A program made the translations under genes and the position numbers. A stretch of DNA of 64,000 nt from Providencia burhodogranariea DSM 19968 (lineage in GTDB: Bacteria > Pseudomonadota > Gammaproteobacteria > Enterobacterales > Enterobacteriaceae), in assembly GCF_000314855.2 (NCBI RefSeq), contig NZ_KB233226.1, positions 62,001 through 126,000 of the forward strand. Direction: 5' to 3'. The notes beneath the pieces were generated by a model that had not been told where the DNA came from, made no database searches, and was given only the letters and a program-made list of their open reading frames with translations. Position 1 is the first letter of the stretch, and each line of letters starts with the position of its first letter. Below, piece after piece: positions 1 through 8,762 of the stretch.

Positions 1-600
1 TAAGACATCGGAGATTTGTGTCACCACGATCAGAAATAGCAATAACTTCACATTCTCGCCTTCATAACCTTGGATATCTAACATCAGTAAGGCAGGAACA
101 TGACTTAAACAGAAGACAGTAACTAACATTCCCCACTGAATTTTCGCCGTACGCTCAAGAAAATGGTAAGTATCGCCAGCTAATGCAATTCGTGTTGGTA
201 AGAAAAGAAACACAAATACCGGTACAAAAATTGAAAATAAACCATACCACTGAATACCGACTAAGACATATTGCAGTGGTAAGAAAATAAAGAAGCACCA
301 AAATAAAGCTTCATGATCACTACGTCGGGTTGGCGCTAAGGTTATAAACTCCCTCAGAGCAAAAAATGAGATCAGCGCAAATAAGATCACCACGCCAATA
401 TTGCCGATAACCACCGCTAATACGCAGATAATACACATCAACCACCAAGCTCGTATTCTGGCATTTAAGTTATCAATGGTTGGATTACTGTTTGCACCTG
501 AATATCGATAGGCGAGGATCCCACCAATCACACTCGCTACAACAAGTATGCCAAATACAACTGATAGCAATAACGCTATTTCGCTATCCCACATACTCAT
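1..600 (-). CDS. CDP-diglyceride synthase-like protein (CdsA/YnbB family), 3' end outside window
   Basis: Two hundred codons are present, reading leftward from an ATG at 600-598 with no stop before the window edge, so the C-terminal part is missing. The product is strongly hydrophobic with several membrane spans from the N-terminus on. It resembles phosphatidate cytidylyltransferases, which make CDP-diacylglycerol from phosphatidic acid and CTP in the inner membrane. The C-terminal signature of the family lies outside the window, so this rests on general resemblance and on the neighbour. The start overlaps the stop of the acyltransferase gene by 4 bp (ATGA), so the two are translationally coupled. 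Such pairs occur as accessory phospholipid modules beside the essential cdsA. Confidence 0.7.
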   Translation of the reverse strand, partial: MSMWDSEIALLLSVVFGILVVASVIGGILAYRYSGANSNPTIDNLNARIRAWWLMCIICVLAVVIGNIGVVILFALISFFALREFITLAPTRRSDHEALFWCFFIFLPLQYVLVGIQWYGLFSIFVPVFVFLFLPTRIALAGDTYHFLERTAKIQWGMLVTVFCLSHVPALLMLDIQGYEGENVKLLLFLIVVTQISDVL

Positions 601-1238
601 GGCATCAGCTCCTCTAATGCAAGTTTTGCACGCTGTAAAAATTCTGTTTTAAGCTCATCTTCACCTAACGGGGTTAATGGTTTCCCGACAATTGCCGAGC
701 AAATAATTGGCACCACTAACTTAGAGCCTTTTGGTAATACACGATTTAAATTCTCAAGATAAACAGGAACCACTTCTACGTTAGGATATTTTTTAACTAA
801 ATGGTAGATACCACTTTTGAAATTATTTAGTGATTCACCATCACCACGAGTGCCTTCAGGAAATAAAATTAATGATTCCTCTTTTTCTAATATGGCTTCC
901 AGTGGTTCTAATACATTTTCTTTTACGGAGCCTTCGCCCTTCCGCTCAATTAACACTGCACGAAAAACTTTATTGACTAAATAACGACGAAATGGTGTTT
1001 TATCCCAATAATCTTTAGCCGCGACTGGGTGAACGGAATGACGCATTAGCGGTGGTAGCCCAGCCCAAATAACAAGTCCATCAAGATGGCTAGAATGATT
1101 AGCATAGTAAATACGTGAAGCCATTGTAGGCTGACAACCAACCCAACGCGTGCGTACTCCTGTCAACAAACGACAAGTGAACGACAACAACATTCCCATC
1201 GTTTTTGCCAGCAGAGAAACCCTCTGTGCTTTTTCCAT
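597..1238 (-). CDS. PlsC-like lysophospholipid acyltransferase
   Basis: A 213-residue acyltransferase of the 1-acylglycerol-3-phosphate acyltransferase superfamily. The catalytic HX4D motif is at H48-D53 (NHSSHLD), and the substrate-binding FPEGTR motif is at 126-131, followed by an FKSG segment. A hydrophobic N-terminal stretch (about 10-30) suggests membrane association. It would move an acyl group onto a lysophospholipid, giving the phosphatidate used by the CdsA-like protein encoded directly downstream. The 4-bp stop/start overlap supports a two-gene operon. It is shorter than housekeeping PlsC (about 245 residues), so I read it as an accessory paralogue; the exact acceptor is unknown. 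Confidence 0.8.
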   Translation of the reverse strand: MEKAQRVSLLAKTMGMLLSFTCRLLTGVRTRWVGCQPTMASRIYYANHSSHLDGLVIWAGLPPLMRHSVHPVAAKDYWDKTPFRRYLVNKVFRAVLIERKGEGSVKENVLEPLEAILEKEESLILFPEGTRGDGESLNNFKSGIYHLVKKYPNVEVVPVYLENLNRVLPKGSKLVVPIICSAIVGKPLTPLGEDELKTEFLQRAKLALEELMP

Positions 1239-1317
1239 CTTTTTCCCTTGTGATAGTTTTTTTATTTTCTCGATTGGATCATTCAGTGATAACCAAAAAA
1301 TAAGTTTTATCTACTCT

Positions 1318-1388
1318 AAATAATTCGAGTTGCATGTAAGCGACAAATCGAGTGTGGGCAACAACCATGCAAGTTGAAGTATGACGAG
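1318..1388. repeat. Palindrome-ended intergenic repeat, copy 1
   Basis: The ends are an AATTCGAGTTGCA-type arm (1318-1334) and a TGCAAGTTGAAGTATGACGAG-type arm (1368-1388). They are imperfect inverted copies of each other around a short centre. Related copies recur near 23.5, 25.2, 26.9, 28.06 and 29.5-29.8 kb in this window, always between genes. This looks like a non-autonomous MITE-like family. The rest of the gap 1239-1720 is AT-rich and has no convincing gene; the small leftward reading frame here is the repeat and its flank read as protein. Confidence 0.65.
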
Positions 1389-1627
1389 TTAAGATAAACA
1401 GGGATATCTAATAGTACAACAGGTAAGGTCTGATTTCGTTTATTTTGAGATAATACTCTCAAACAAACTTGGAATAACAAAAACAACAGAGCAGCTGATA
1501 TTTTAGGTAACCCGAAATATGGCTGAAGAAAATGCAAGAAAATAAACGCATTAATATTACTTAATTTATTTTAATATTTAAGGCCAATATGAATGATAAA
1601 AACAACAACGAATTGTAACTTGAAAAT

Positions 1628-1659
1628 AAAGGCACCTTAAATAATTCAACAGTGCCTTA
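1628..1659 (-). terminator. Probable loiP terminator
   Basis: On the minus strand a 7-bp stem (AAGGCAC/GTGCCTT, arms 1629-1635 and 1652-1658) is followed by TATTTTC. It lies about 60 bp past the loiP stop. A second small hairpin, ACCCAAGT/ACTTGGGT at about 1674-1692, lies between the two. The loop is long, so the call is tentative. Confidence 0.45.
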
Positions 1660-1720
1660 ATAACCTAAAGCATACCCAAGTTAGATACTTGGGTCGCTAA
1701 ATATTATACTGCTTGAGATA

Positions 1721-2473
1721 TCACTTTTTATCCGCAGCGATACGGTCGCGAATATTTTGAGCACGTTCTGCTGATGGTGGATGTGAATCAAACATACTTG
1801 TTTCACCGCCGCCCAGTTTTGCTAATTTATCAAAACTAGTTACTAGACCTTCTGTCTTAATACCGCGTTTTTTCAGCAAGTCATAAGAGAAGTTATCAGC
1901 TTGGCTTTCTTGGAGTTGAGAGAATTGAGAGTTAACCAATTTTTCGCCCATCGCAGCAACTTGAGAAGCACTCAATTGCTCAACGACGCCACCTGCTGAA
2001 GCTGCTGCGGTACGTGCTGCAACAGTAGCATAAGCGACTTGCATTGCTTTACGTGAATGACCCAGTGCTACGTGACCCATTTCGTGACCAAGGACACCTT
2101 CAACTTCGTTGTCATTCATCAGATCCATCAGACCACTGTATACACGGACACAGCCATTCGCCATTGCCCATGCGTTAACATCATCAGTTTGATAAACTTT
2201 ATAGTTAACCGGCGTCCCATTAACTTCATTACCTAATGCTTTAGCAATTTTATCTAAACGTTTAGAGTACGTGCTTGAAGCTGGAGCAATTTTATTTTGT
2301 GCATCCATCTCTTTACATGACTGATCACTTAATTGTTTAACATCATTATCAGTCAATGTTGCGGCTTGCAGTAATTGCATACCGGAGTTAGTTAGCATCC
2401 CTTGATCTAAATTTTTACAACCAGTCAAAATGACAGCTGAGACAGCGATAGCAATAAGCGCCTTCATTTTCAT
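1721..2473 (-). CDS. loiP: M48-family metalloprotease lipoprotein LoiP
   Basis: A 250-residue protein, nearly the length of E. coli LoiP (YggG, 252) and alike along its whole length. A lipoprotein signal ends in the lipobox LTGC with C19 as the acylated residue. The zinc protease motif is H130-E131-x2-H134 (HEMGH), and a downstream ES..ADNFSYDLL segment supplies the third metal ligand. In E. coli LoiP is an outer-membrane lipoprotein that acts in envelope quality control and is processed with BepA. It is monocistronic here. Its position a few hundred bases from the Cpx operon fits an envelope-maintenance role but does not show co-regulation. Confidence 0.92.
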   Translation of the reverse strand: MKMKALIAIAVSAVILTGCKNLDQGMLTNSGMQLLQAATLTDNDVKQLSDQSCKEMDAQNKIAPASSTYSKRLDKIAKALGNEVNGTPVNYKVYQTDDVNAWAMANGCVRVYSGLMDLMNDNEVEGVLGHEMGHVALGHSRKAMQVAYATVAARTAAASAGGVVEQLSASQVAAMGEKLVNSQFSQLQESQADNFSYDLLKKRGIKTEGLVTSFDKLAKLGGGETSMFDSHPPSAERAQNIRDRIAADKK

Positions 2474-3049
2474 AAAATTATTTACCTTAATAATATATAC
2501 AACTCTTCTTTTTAAGCGTTAAAGACTATAAATTCTGGGGAAAATAACAATAGGAATATAGTGAGATAATAATCATTATTTCAATTTAATCCATTTATTA
2601 TTTTCATAACGAAATCGACAGTATAATAAATCACACTATCCAAAATAAAACAAAATAATATCATTATCAATTAAGAGGTATAACACCAATTAAAACAATA
2701 AAAAAGAAATTGAAACCCACATTAAACTAAATATAAATATAAAACCTTTCATAAATAATAAATTAAACAATTAATATTCTTATTACTAACGTTTGGTGTG
2801 ATTTCATCACTATATAAGAAAAATGTTTATCATGTATCGATAAGTATAATTCGCTATTTTGGTTCTAGTGATTCAACTATGCGTATAACTATGCTTCCTG
2901 AAGTATGATGAATAACCGACTTTCTGTAGACATCATGATGCAAATTTTGGCGTATTCCACAATATGACGGGGACTCAAATACCACTCAAACCCAAATAAT
3001 GATTAAAACAGCCTTTGCAAGACATTGTTTATTTAGGGCGGATCAGCGA
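2474..3049. other. Noncoding gap between loiP and cpxP/CpxQ
   Basis: About 575 bp of very AT-rich sequence with no ORF that looks real on either strand. The leftward loiP promoter must lie in the part next to 2474, but I could not fix its -35/-10 elements with confidence. No strong hairpin or repeat copy was seen. Confidence 0.5.
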
Positions 3050-3079
3050 TAAAAAAAAAAAAGCCCCTAAAAGGGGCTA
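3050..3079 (-). terminator. cpxP/CpxQ Rho-independent terminator
   Basis: On the minus strand AGCCCCT-TTT-AGGGGCT (3062-3078) is followed by an uninterrupted run of 11 or more T. It ends the cpxP transcript and forms the 3' end of the CpxQ sRNA, where the U tail would serve Hfq. Confidence 0.9.
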
Positions 3080-3112
3080 TAAAAGACAGGGATGGTGTCT
3101 ATGGCAAGAAAA
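3050..3112 (-). ncRNA. cpxQ: CpxQ-like sRNA from the cpxP 3' UTR
   Basis: On the minus strand, 3083-3108 carries the core that I recognise from E. coli CpxQ (CTTGCCATAGACACC, then ATCCCTGTCTT). It is followed directly by a Rho-independent hairpin and a run of T. In enterobacteria CpxQ is released by RNase E from the 3' end of cpxP mRNA and acts with Hfq to repress envelope-protein mRNAs. The core begins about 75 nt past the cpxP stop, as expected. The 5' end is approximate because the cleavage site cannot be placed by eye. Confidence 0.8.
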
Positions 3113-3181
3113 AACTCACTTATTGCTACTTCACTACTTCAGTCAATAGAATCAAGGATCAAAAGATTCAATTAAATTCGT

Positions 3182-3724
3182 TTACTGCAAAGCCTGATAT
3201 TGAGACATTTTTTGTTGATGTATCTGTTCAAGTTGGGCTTTTTGCTCCGGTGTTAACATCAGGTACAATTCATGATGAATACGAGCCATTTCAACACGCT
3301 GAGCTAATTCTTTTTGCAAACTATGTTCTAGCTGATCACGCACCGCTTTTTCATCAAACTGGTCCGCGACGATTAAATTGTGTAGTGCTTCACGCTCTTT
3401 CACTGAAACTGGATTATCAAACTGATAACGACGCTGTGTTGCCATTAAATCACGTAATTGCTGACGCTGTTTTTCATTTAACGTGATACCATTAAACATA
3501 AATGTGCTTATTTGTTCTTCACTATTAAATAACTCATTATGTTGCAGTTGAGTCATTAATTGACCTGAAGATGTTGGCTCATTTTGCATTTGCAGCATCA
3601 GAGGGGCTGACGTCTCACCAGTTAACATTGAATTTTCTGGTGTATCCCCAAAAGCCGTCACTGACCCGATAATGAATGCAGAAGCTAACGTCAACATTAC
3701 TGTTGTATTTGCTGTTCTTTGCAT
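3182..3724 (-). CDS. cpxP: Periplasmic Cpx inhibitor/chaperone CpxP
   Basis: A 180-residue protein with an N-terminal signal peptide (about 1-25) and the two LTxxQ-type segments of the CpxP/Spy family: ITLNEKQRQQL in the middle and LTPEQKAQLEQ near the C-terminus. In E. coli CpxP binds the CpxA sensor and keeps it off, and it helps deliver misfolded pilins to DegP. It is transcribed away from cpxR across a 153-bp gap that holds a CpxR box, the classic feedback layout. The 3' UTR encodes CpxQ. It is slightly longer than E. coli CpxP (166), mainly at the N-terminus. Confidence 0.93.
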   Translation of the reverse strand: MQRTANTTVMLTLASAFIIGSVTAFGDTPENSMLTGETSAPLMLQMQNEPTSSGQLMTQLQHNELFNSEEQISTFMFNGITLNEKQRQQLRDLMATQRRYQFDNPVSVKEREALHNLIVADQFDEKAVRDQLEHSLQKELAQRVEMARIHHELYLMLTPEQKAQLEQIHQQKMSQYQALQ

Positions 3725-3807
3725 TCTGTACTCCTTGTTCCCGGACAGTGCTCGTGATTCAATGAGGACAACTATACGCTGGCGCCTGCAAACTAGCGTC
3801 AGAGCAT

Positions 3808-3822
3808 GTAAAAGAACGTAAA
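3808..3822 (+). promoter_or_regulatory. CpxR-binding box
   Basis: GTAAA, five bases, then GTAAA: an exact match to the CpxR consensus GTAAA-N5-GTAAA. It lies between the divergent cpxP and cpxR genes, 55 bp before the cpxR start, where it can serve both promoters. Confidence 0.85.
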
Positions 3823-3877
3823 GTCATGGAATCGTGAAGATTGTTATCGTATAACGGCAGTCGGAGGAGTTAAATAT

Positions 3878-4576
3878 ATGCATAAAATCCTATTAGTTGA
3901 TGACGACCGTGAACTCACGTCGCTCTTAAAAGAACTGCTGGAAATGGAAGGTTTCAATGTTGTCATCGCCTATGATGGTGAACAGGCATTACAACAGATC
4001 GACTCATCCATTGACTTGTTATTGCTCGATGTCATGATGCCAAAGAAAAATGGTATTGAGACATTAAAAGAGCTACGTCAAATCCACCAAACCCCGGTTA
4101 TTATGTTGACTGCGCGCGGTAGCGAACTCGATAAAGTACTCGGTCTAGAGTTAGGTGCAGATGACTATCTACCTAAACCGTTTAATGATCGTGAATTGGT
4201 TGCGCGTATTCGTGCGCTGCTACGCCGTTCAAATTGGAGCGATCAAAACCAAGGTGACAATAGCAATACCCCAGTCCTACAAGTCGATAAACTGCAACTT
4301 AACCCTGGTCGTCAAGAAGCCAGTTTTGACAGCGAAATTCTTGATTTAACTGGAACCGAATTCACTTTGCTGTACTTATTAGCACAGCATCTTGGTCAAG
4401 TGGTTTCAAGAGAGCACCTTAGTCAAGAAGTGTTAGGTAAACGCCTAACCCCATTTGACCGTGCAATCGATATGCACATTTCGAACTTACGTCGTAAGCT
4501 TCCAGAACGTACAGATGGCCAGCCTTGGTTTAAAACATTGCGTGGTCGTGGATACCTGATGGTCTCAGCAACATGA
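3878..4576 (+). CDS. cpxR: Response regulator CpxR
   Basis: A 232-residue OmpR/PhoB-type regulator. The receiver domain (about 1-115) has the phosphoacceptor D51 in LLLLDVMMP and the acidic pair in VDDDRE. The C-terminal winged helix (about 135-230) ends in RTDGQPWFKTLRGRGYLM, as in E. coli CpxR. It activates envelope protein-folding genes, and the CpxR box upstream indicates autoregulation. A good Shine-Dalgarno (GGAGG) precedes the ATG. The stop overlaps the cpxA start by 4 bp (ATGA), so the pair is one operon. Confidence 0.97.
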   Translation: MHKILLVDDDRELTSLLKELLEMEGFNVVIAYDGEQALQQIDSSIDLLLLDVMMPKKNGIETLKELRQIHQTPVIMLTARGSELDKVLGLELGADDYLPKPFNDRELVARIRALLRRSNWSDQNQGDNSNTPVLQVDKLQLNPGRQEASFDSEILDLTGTEFTLLYLLAQHLGQVVSREHLSQEVLGKRLTPFDRAIDMHISNLRRKLPERTDGQPWFKTLRGRGYLMVSAT

Positions 4577-5943
4577 TAAATAGCTTAACCGCAAGAATAT
4601 TTGCGATTTTCTGGTTTACCCTCGCACTAGTACTAATGCTAGTGCTGATGGTACCCAAGCTTGACTCTAGGCAGCTCACTGTTCTTATGGAGAGTGAGCA
4701 ACGCCAAGGTGAAATGCTTGAACAACATATTGAAGCGGAGCTCGCACAAGCTCCGATGAATGACCTTCTTTGGTGGAGGCGCATTTCTAATTCCATCAAA
4801 AAATGGGCACCACCGGGTCAGCGGCTTATTATTGTCACTAGCGAAGGCCGAGTCATTGGCGCGATGCCGAGTGAAATGCAAGTTATCCGTAACTTTATCG
4901 GGCAATCAGATAACGCAGATCATCCGAGAAAGAAAAAATATGGCCGAGCTGAAATTCTGGGTCCTTTTTCCATCCGAGATGGTGAAGATCACTATCAACT
5001 TTATTTAGTTCGCCCAGCAAATAGCCCACAGTCTGACTTTATTAACTTATTGTTTGACCGGCCATTCTTGCTATTAATCGCGACAATGCTGATCAGCGCC
5101 CCATTATTGCTTTGGCTATCTTGGAGCCTTGCTCGCCCTGCTCGTAAATTAAAAATGGCGGCAGATGATGTCGCAAAAGGTAATTTGCGACCTCACCCTG
5201 AGCTAGAAGCTGGCCCTCAAGAGTTTCTTTCTGCGGGTAACAGTTTTAATCAGATGATTAGTGCATTAGATGGCATGGTTACCGCTCAACAACGTTTGAT
5301 CTCTGATATTTCTCATGAATTACGCACACCACTAACTCGACTCCAGTTGGCAACTGCCCTATTACGCCGTCGACATGGTGAAAGTAAAGAACTTGAGCGT
5401 ATTGAGACCGAAACTCATCGTTTGGATAGCATGATTAATGACTTATTAGTGTTATCACGCAGCCAGCATAAAAATGAAATCCTTAGGGAGAACATTAAAG
5501 CGGATGAATTGTGGGGCGATATTTTAGATGATGCCAGCTTTGAAGCCGAACAGATGAACAAAACGTTAGATGTAACTGGCCCACCGGGTCCATGGCCTCT
5601 TTATTGTAACCCATCCGCAATCGGCAGTGCGTTTGAAAATATTGTGCGTAATGCACTTCGTTATTCAAATACACATATTGCTGTCGACTTTAAAGAAGAA
5701 AACAACGGTGTATTAATTACTGTCGATGATGATGGTCCGGGCGTTAGCGCAGTTGATCGTGAGCATATTTTCCGTCCTTTCTACCGCACAGATGAAGCAC
5801 GTGCGAGGGAAACAGGTGGAACTGGCTTAGGGCTTGCTATTGTCGAAACGGCGGTATCACAGCATAAAGGCTGGGTTAAAGCAGATGATAGCCCACTCGG
5901 CGGTTTACGCTTACAGATTTGGCTACCAGAGCATGGTCGGTAG
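4573..5943 (+). CDS. cpxA: Sensor histidine kinase CpxA
   Basis: A 456-residue inner-membrane kinase/phosphatase. It has an N-terminal membrane span, a periplasmic sensor region to about 160, a second span (about 163-185), a HAMP linker, and a HisKA domain with catalytic H248 in ISHELRTPLTR. The ATPase domain has an N box (ENIVRNALRYS), DDDGPGV and GGTGLGLAIV. Length and motifs match E. coli CpxA. With CpxR and CpxP it senses misfolded envelope proteins. It forms the conserved left border of the variable polysaccharide locus, and its operon is closed by a strong terminator. Confidence 0.97.
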   Translation: MINSLTARIFAIFWFTLALVLMLVLMVPKLDSRQLTVLMESEQRQGEMLEQHIEAELAQAPMNDLLWWRRISNSIKKWAPPGQRLIIVTSEGRVIGAMPSEMQVIRNFIGQSDNADHPRKKKYGRAEILGPFSIRDGEDHYQLYLVRPANSPQSDFINLLFDRPFLLLIATMLISAPLLLWLSWSLARPARKLKMAADDVAKGNLRPHPELEAGPQEFLSAGNSFNQMISALDGMVTAQQRLISDISHELRTPLTRLQLATALLRRRHGESKELERIETETHRLDSMINDLLVLSRSQHKNEILRENIKADELWGDILDDASFEAEQMNKTLDVTGPPGPWPLYCNPSAIGSAFENIVRNALRYSNTHIAVDFKEENNGVLITVDDDGPGVSAVDREHIFRPFYRTDEARARETGGTGLGLAIVETAVSQHKGWVKADDSPLGGLRLQIWLPEHGR

Positions 5944-6009
5944 TTTACCCAAAATAATCACCTGAGGGGCATTGCGGTAACTCGCTAAGGTTTCTCGATA
6001 TAATGCCAA

Positions 6010-6051
6010 CAATACTGCGATTCAGGCGACTGAACGCAGTATTGTATTTTT
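6010..6051 (+). terminator. cpxRA terminator
   Basis: A long stem (CAATACTGCG plus TTCAG on the left, CTGAA plus CGCAGTATTG on the right, one bulged base, GCGA loop) is followed by TATTTTT. It lies 66 bp after cpxA and separates it from the polysaccharide locus. Confidence 0.9.
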
Positions 6052-6799
6052 CGCATACCATTCAAATGACTGCTTCAGATATTCCCACCTAATTCCAACT
6101 AAATAGAAACATAAATGTCACTTTAACTTACTTAATATTTCAAATATAAAACAGTTAACGTTACTAATACCCACCAATTAGGTTTTCCAAATAAATATTC
6201 TAACAATTAGTAATTACTTATGACTAAATATTATAAAATCACACCTCATAGGTAATATAACTTAATTACGCTTACGATAATATTATAATAACTCCCCCCC
6301 CCCCTTTAATTGGTATCAATTAAGATTAATAACTAACAAACAAACTTTACTCGTAAAAAAAAAGAACTTAGCATGAAAAAATAAAACAAACTCAGAGTAA
6401 TTAACCAACAATGATGACGGCCTAACATCAAAAGATCTTAAGTTTAATCCTATAAAGATCTGTTACGTTATAATTCACTAGCCAAATATGATATACCCCT
6501 TATAATACTCACTACATGACTAATAAGTGCGATAAATTCATACGTTAAATTACTTATACGTGATTAATATAACAGTAATTATATTATGGGAATTAGCAAC
6601 GCGTACTTAAATAATATTTTCTTCATAAATAAAGCTATTGCGATACTTATATAAGTACATTATCCAAATAGCCACATGATATTAGAGCGCATATAACCTG
6701 AACTATTACAGGGACAAAGGCTTAATCATCATAACTTATTATTTTTATTTTTGTTTCAAATACAAATTTTTAGACGAACTCAACTTTACGGATCTATCA
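6052..6799. other. AT-rich leader region upstream of wzi
   Basis: About 750 bp without a believable gene. It contains a TATAAT hexamer at 6284-6289, a run of 11 C directly after it (6294-6304), and a 7-bp inverted repeat TTAATTG/CAATTAA (6306-6323). The wzi promoter must lie here; the length implies either a long untranslated leader or regulator-binding DNA. Confidence 0.5.
6294..6304. repeat. Homopolymer C11 tract upstream of wzi
   Basis: Eleven consecutive C in a region of roughly three-quarters A+T. It sits five bases past a TATAAT hexamer and about 495 bp before the wzi start. Tracts of this length are prone to slipped-strand length change. An effect on wzi transcription is inference. 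Confidence 0.85.
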
Positions 6800-8239
6800 A
6801 TGAAAAGAATCAAGCTGACAAAATCAGCCATCTTAACTTTATTGACTGTAATAAGTAGCAGCACAGTTGCGAGTGGATTAATCCTCCCGAACGATAATCT
6901 ACGTAATGACCTTGCATGGCTCTCAGAGCGCAATGTTATTCAACTCAGCCTCTCAACATGGCCACTCTCTTCTGAAGAAATCAGCCGCTCACTAAATAAC
7001 GCCAATATCACCAATAATGAACAAGAAGCGATTGTTCAGCGTATTAAACGGCAGCTTAACCGCACAAAAAACAGCGTTCAATTACAGACCTACCTATCTT
7101 CAAGTAAGCCATCCATGCCACAAGGTTTTGCACAAAGTGAATATAGTGACTTTCGCTATACCATTGAAGGTAATTACAGCACAGAAGATGTCGATTTAAA
7201 CTTAAAAGCCAATGCAGAGCGTGCACTACGTGTTGAGAATGGTTCAGACTACAATCTCAATGGTTCGTATGGTGGAGTGAAAATTTGGAACCAATGGGTA
7301 AGCTTTGGTGAAATTCCACAATGGTGGGGTCCTGGCCATGACGGCAGCTTAATCCGTACTGATGCAGCAAGGCCTGTAACGGGTTTTCTTATTCAACGTG
7401 CTGACCAAAGCCCATTTGAAACCCCTTGGCTTTCATGGATTGGCTCATGGCAATACCAGCTCACTGCTGGGCAAATTAAACAATATTCCTCTCAACCAAA
7501 CACCAAACTGATTGGTCTACGAATGACCATGAACCCAACTGATTTCTTTGAATTAGGCGGTTCTCGCATGGTGATGTGGGGTGGTGATGGTCGTCCGGAT
7601 AACTGGAGTTCTTTCTGGGATGCAATGGTCGGTAAAGATAATACCGGCGATAAAAGCAAAGATCCGGGTAACCAACTGGCAGGGCTAGACTTTAAACTTA
7701 AGCTTTATCCTCTCATTAATTTACCGGTTAGCGTTTACGGCCAAATGATTGGTGAAGATGAAGCAGGCATGTTCCCATCGAAAAATGCCTTTATGGGGGG
7801 TATCGAAGGTTACCATACCGCATGGGGTCAACCTTTGAGCTGGTATATTGAAGGTGCCAATACACACACCGAATGGAACAAGAACCGTGTGATGTACCAG
7901 CATTTCATCTATACCGATGGTTATTACCAACAAGGTGCGCCATTAGGTCATGCGATGGGGGGTGATGGCCGTATGTTATCCGCCAAAGTAGAATACTCTG
8001 TTGATGATGACAACCGTGTTAGTACTCGTGTGGTGTATGCCAAAGTTAACAAAGAAAGCCTACCGCAAAATAATATATTCCCTAAATCTGAAACGATTAA
8101 AGGTGTTGATTTAGGTTGGTGGCATAATTTTGACGATAAAGTCACCACTGACACTAAAGTATGGTTATCGAAAACTGATTACGATATGGGTGATGATATC
8201 GGTGCATCAGTGACAGTAACCCTACCACTTAAGTGGTAA
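6800..8239 (+). CDS. wzi: Outer-membrane capsule-assembly protein Wzi
   Basis: A 479-residue protein with a signal peptide (about 1-25, ending near TVASG) and the body of the Wzi family. That body has an N-terminal helical part (WLSERNVIQLSLSTWPLS) and then many alternating, aromatic-ended strands typical of an outer-membrane beta barrel, ending LPLKW. Family length is about 475-480. In E. coli K30 and Klebsiella Wzi is a surface lectin that holds group 1 capsule to the cell. It is transcribed alone here, with about 750 bp of leader before it and 700 bp after, followed by a long hairpin. Its base composition is nearer the flanking core genome than the glycosyltransferase block. Confidence 0.92.
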   Translation: MKRIKLTKSAILTLLTVISSSTVASGLILPNDNLRNDLAWLSERNVIQLSLSTWPLSSEEISRSLNNANITNNEQEAIVQRIKRQLNRTKNSVQLQTYLSSSKPSMPQGFAQSEYSDFRYTIEGNYSTEDVDLNLKANAERALRVENGSDYNLNGSYGGVKIWNQWVSFGEIPQWWGPGHDGSLIRTDAARPVTGFLIQRADQSPFETPWLSWIGSWQYQLTAGQIKQYSSQPNTKLIGLRMTMNPTDFFELGGSRMVMWGGDGRPDNWSSFWDAMVGKDNTGDKSKDPGNQLAGLDFKLKLYPLINLPVSVYGQMIGEDEAGMFPSKNAFMGGIEGYHTAWGQPLSWYIEGANTHTEWNKNRVMYQHFIYTDGYYQQGAPLGHAMGGDGRMLSAKVEYSVDDDNRVSTRVVYAKVNKESLPQNNIFPKSETIKGVDLGWWHNFDDKVTTDTKVWLSKTDYDMGDDIGASVTVTLPLKW

Positions 8240-8244
8240 TGTAA

Positions 8245-8290
8245 TAGATGAGGTGCCGGAGATAAATATTAAACTCCGGCACCTCATCTA
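8245..8290 (+). terminator. Hairpin after wzi
   Basis: A perfect 17-bp stem (8245-8261 with 8274-8290) around a 12-base AT loop begins 5 bp past the wzi stop. No T run follows on either strand, so it may stabilise the 3' end of the mRNA or act as a weak terminator rather than a canonical one. Confidence 0.6.
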
Positions 8291-8634
8291 TAAGCTATCA
8301 CAATTGATAATCATATCTTACCAATGAAGTAGGATTTAATCGTACTAAGCTAAATTATCAAGCAAAAGTGATATATTTCTGACTTGTTTCTTTTTATTTA
8401 ACACTCTACTGACGTATTAATAGGCACATATGAATTTAACTCATAGAGTAAGATGATAGAAATATGGTTATTATTCATTTTTAAAAATAAAATTCTATAT
8501 ACTAATTCTAGGTGTTAATTTTAAGCGTAACCCAATGATTTAAAATAACTTATATTTACAGCTAAATATAGGAATATTCTTTAAGGCAATCACAATAATA
8601 GTCATTGCCAATAATTGATGTTATTATTACGTGC

Positions 8635-8749
8635 TTTTTTTAGGCCCTATTACGCCCAAAAAGTGTAACAATTTGGGTCTAAAAAAGATAAGTATTGCTT
8701 ACCAATTAATCAGTTATTGAAAAAGAGTAGCTTTTTCAAATGGTAAGCA
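8635..8749 (+). promoter_or_regulatory. Structured leader of the polysaccharide operon
   Basis: Two consecutive inverted-repeat structures precede the JUMPstart element. The first pairs TTTTTTAGGCCC (from 8635) with GGGTCTAAAAAA (to 8686). The second is a two-part hairpin with outer arms TGCTTACCA/TGGTAAGCA (8696-8704, 8741-8749) and inner arms TTGAAAAAG/CTTTTTCAA (8717-8725, 8731-8739). They may act as early terminators or pause structures overcome by RfaH. The promoter itself should lie between 8300 and 8640 but could not be pinned. Confidence 0.55.
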
Positions 8750-8762
8750 CAAATAGAAAATT

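Noticed and set aside
1316..1537. 73-codon reading frame on the minus strand
   Set aside because: It is made largely of the intergenic repeat and its flank, has no ribosome binding site and resembles no protein.
7795..7962. Two G6 runs in wzi (7795-7800, 7957-7962) as slippage sites
   Set aside because: Six-base runs are common and fairly stable, and they encode glycine-rich parts of the barrel; much weaker candidates than C9 and C11.
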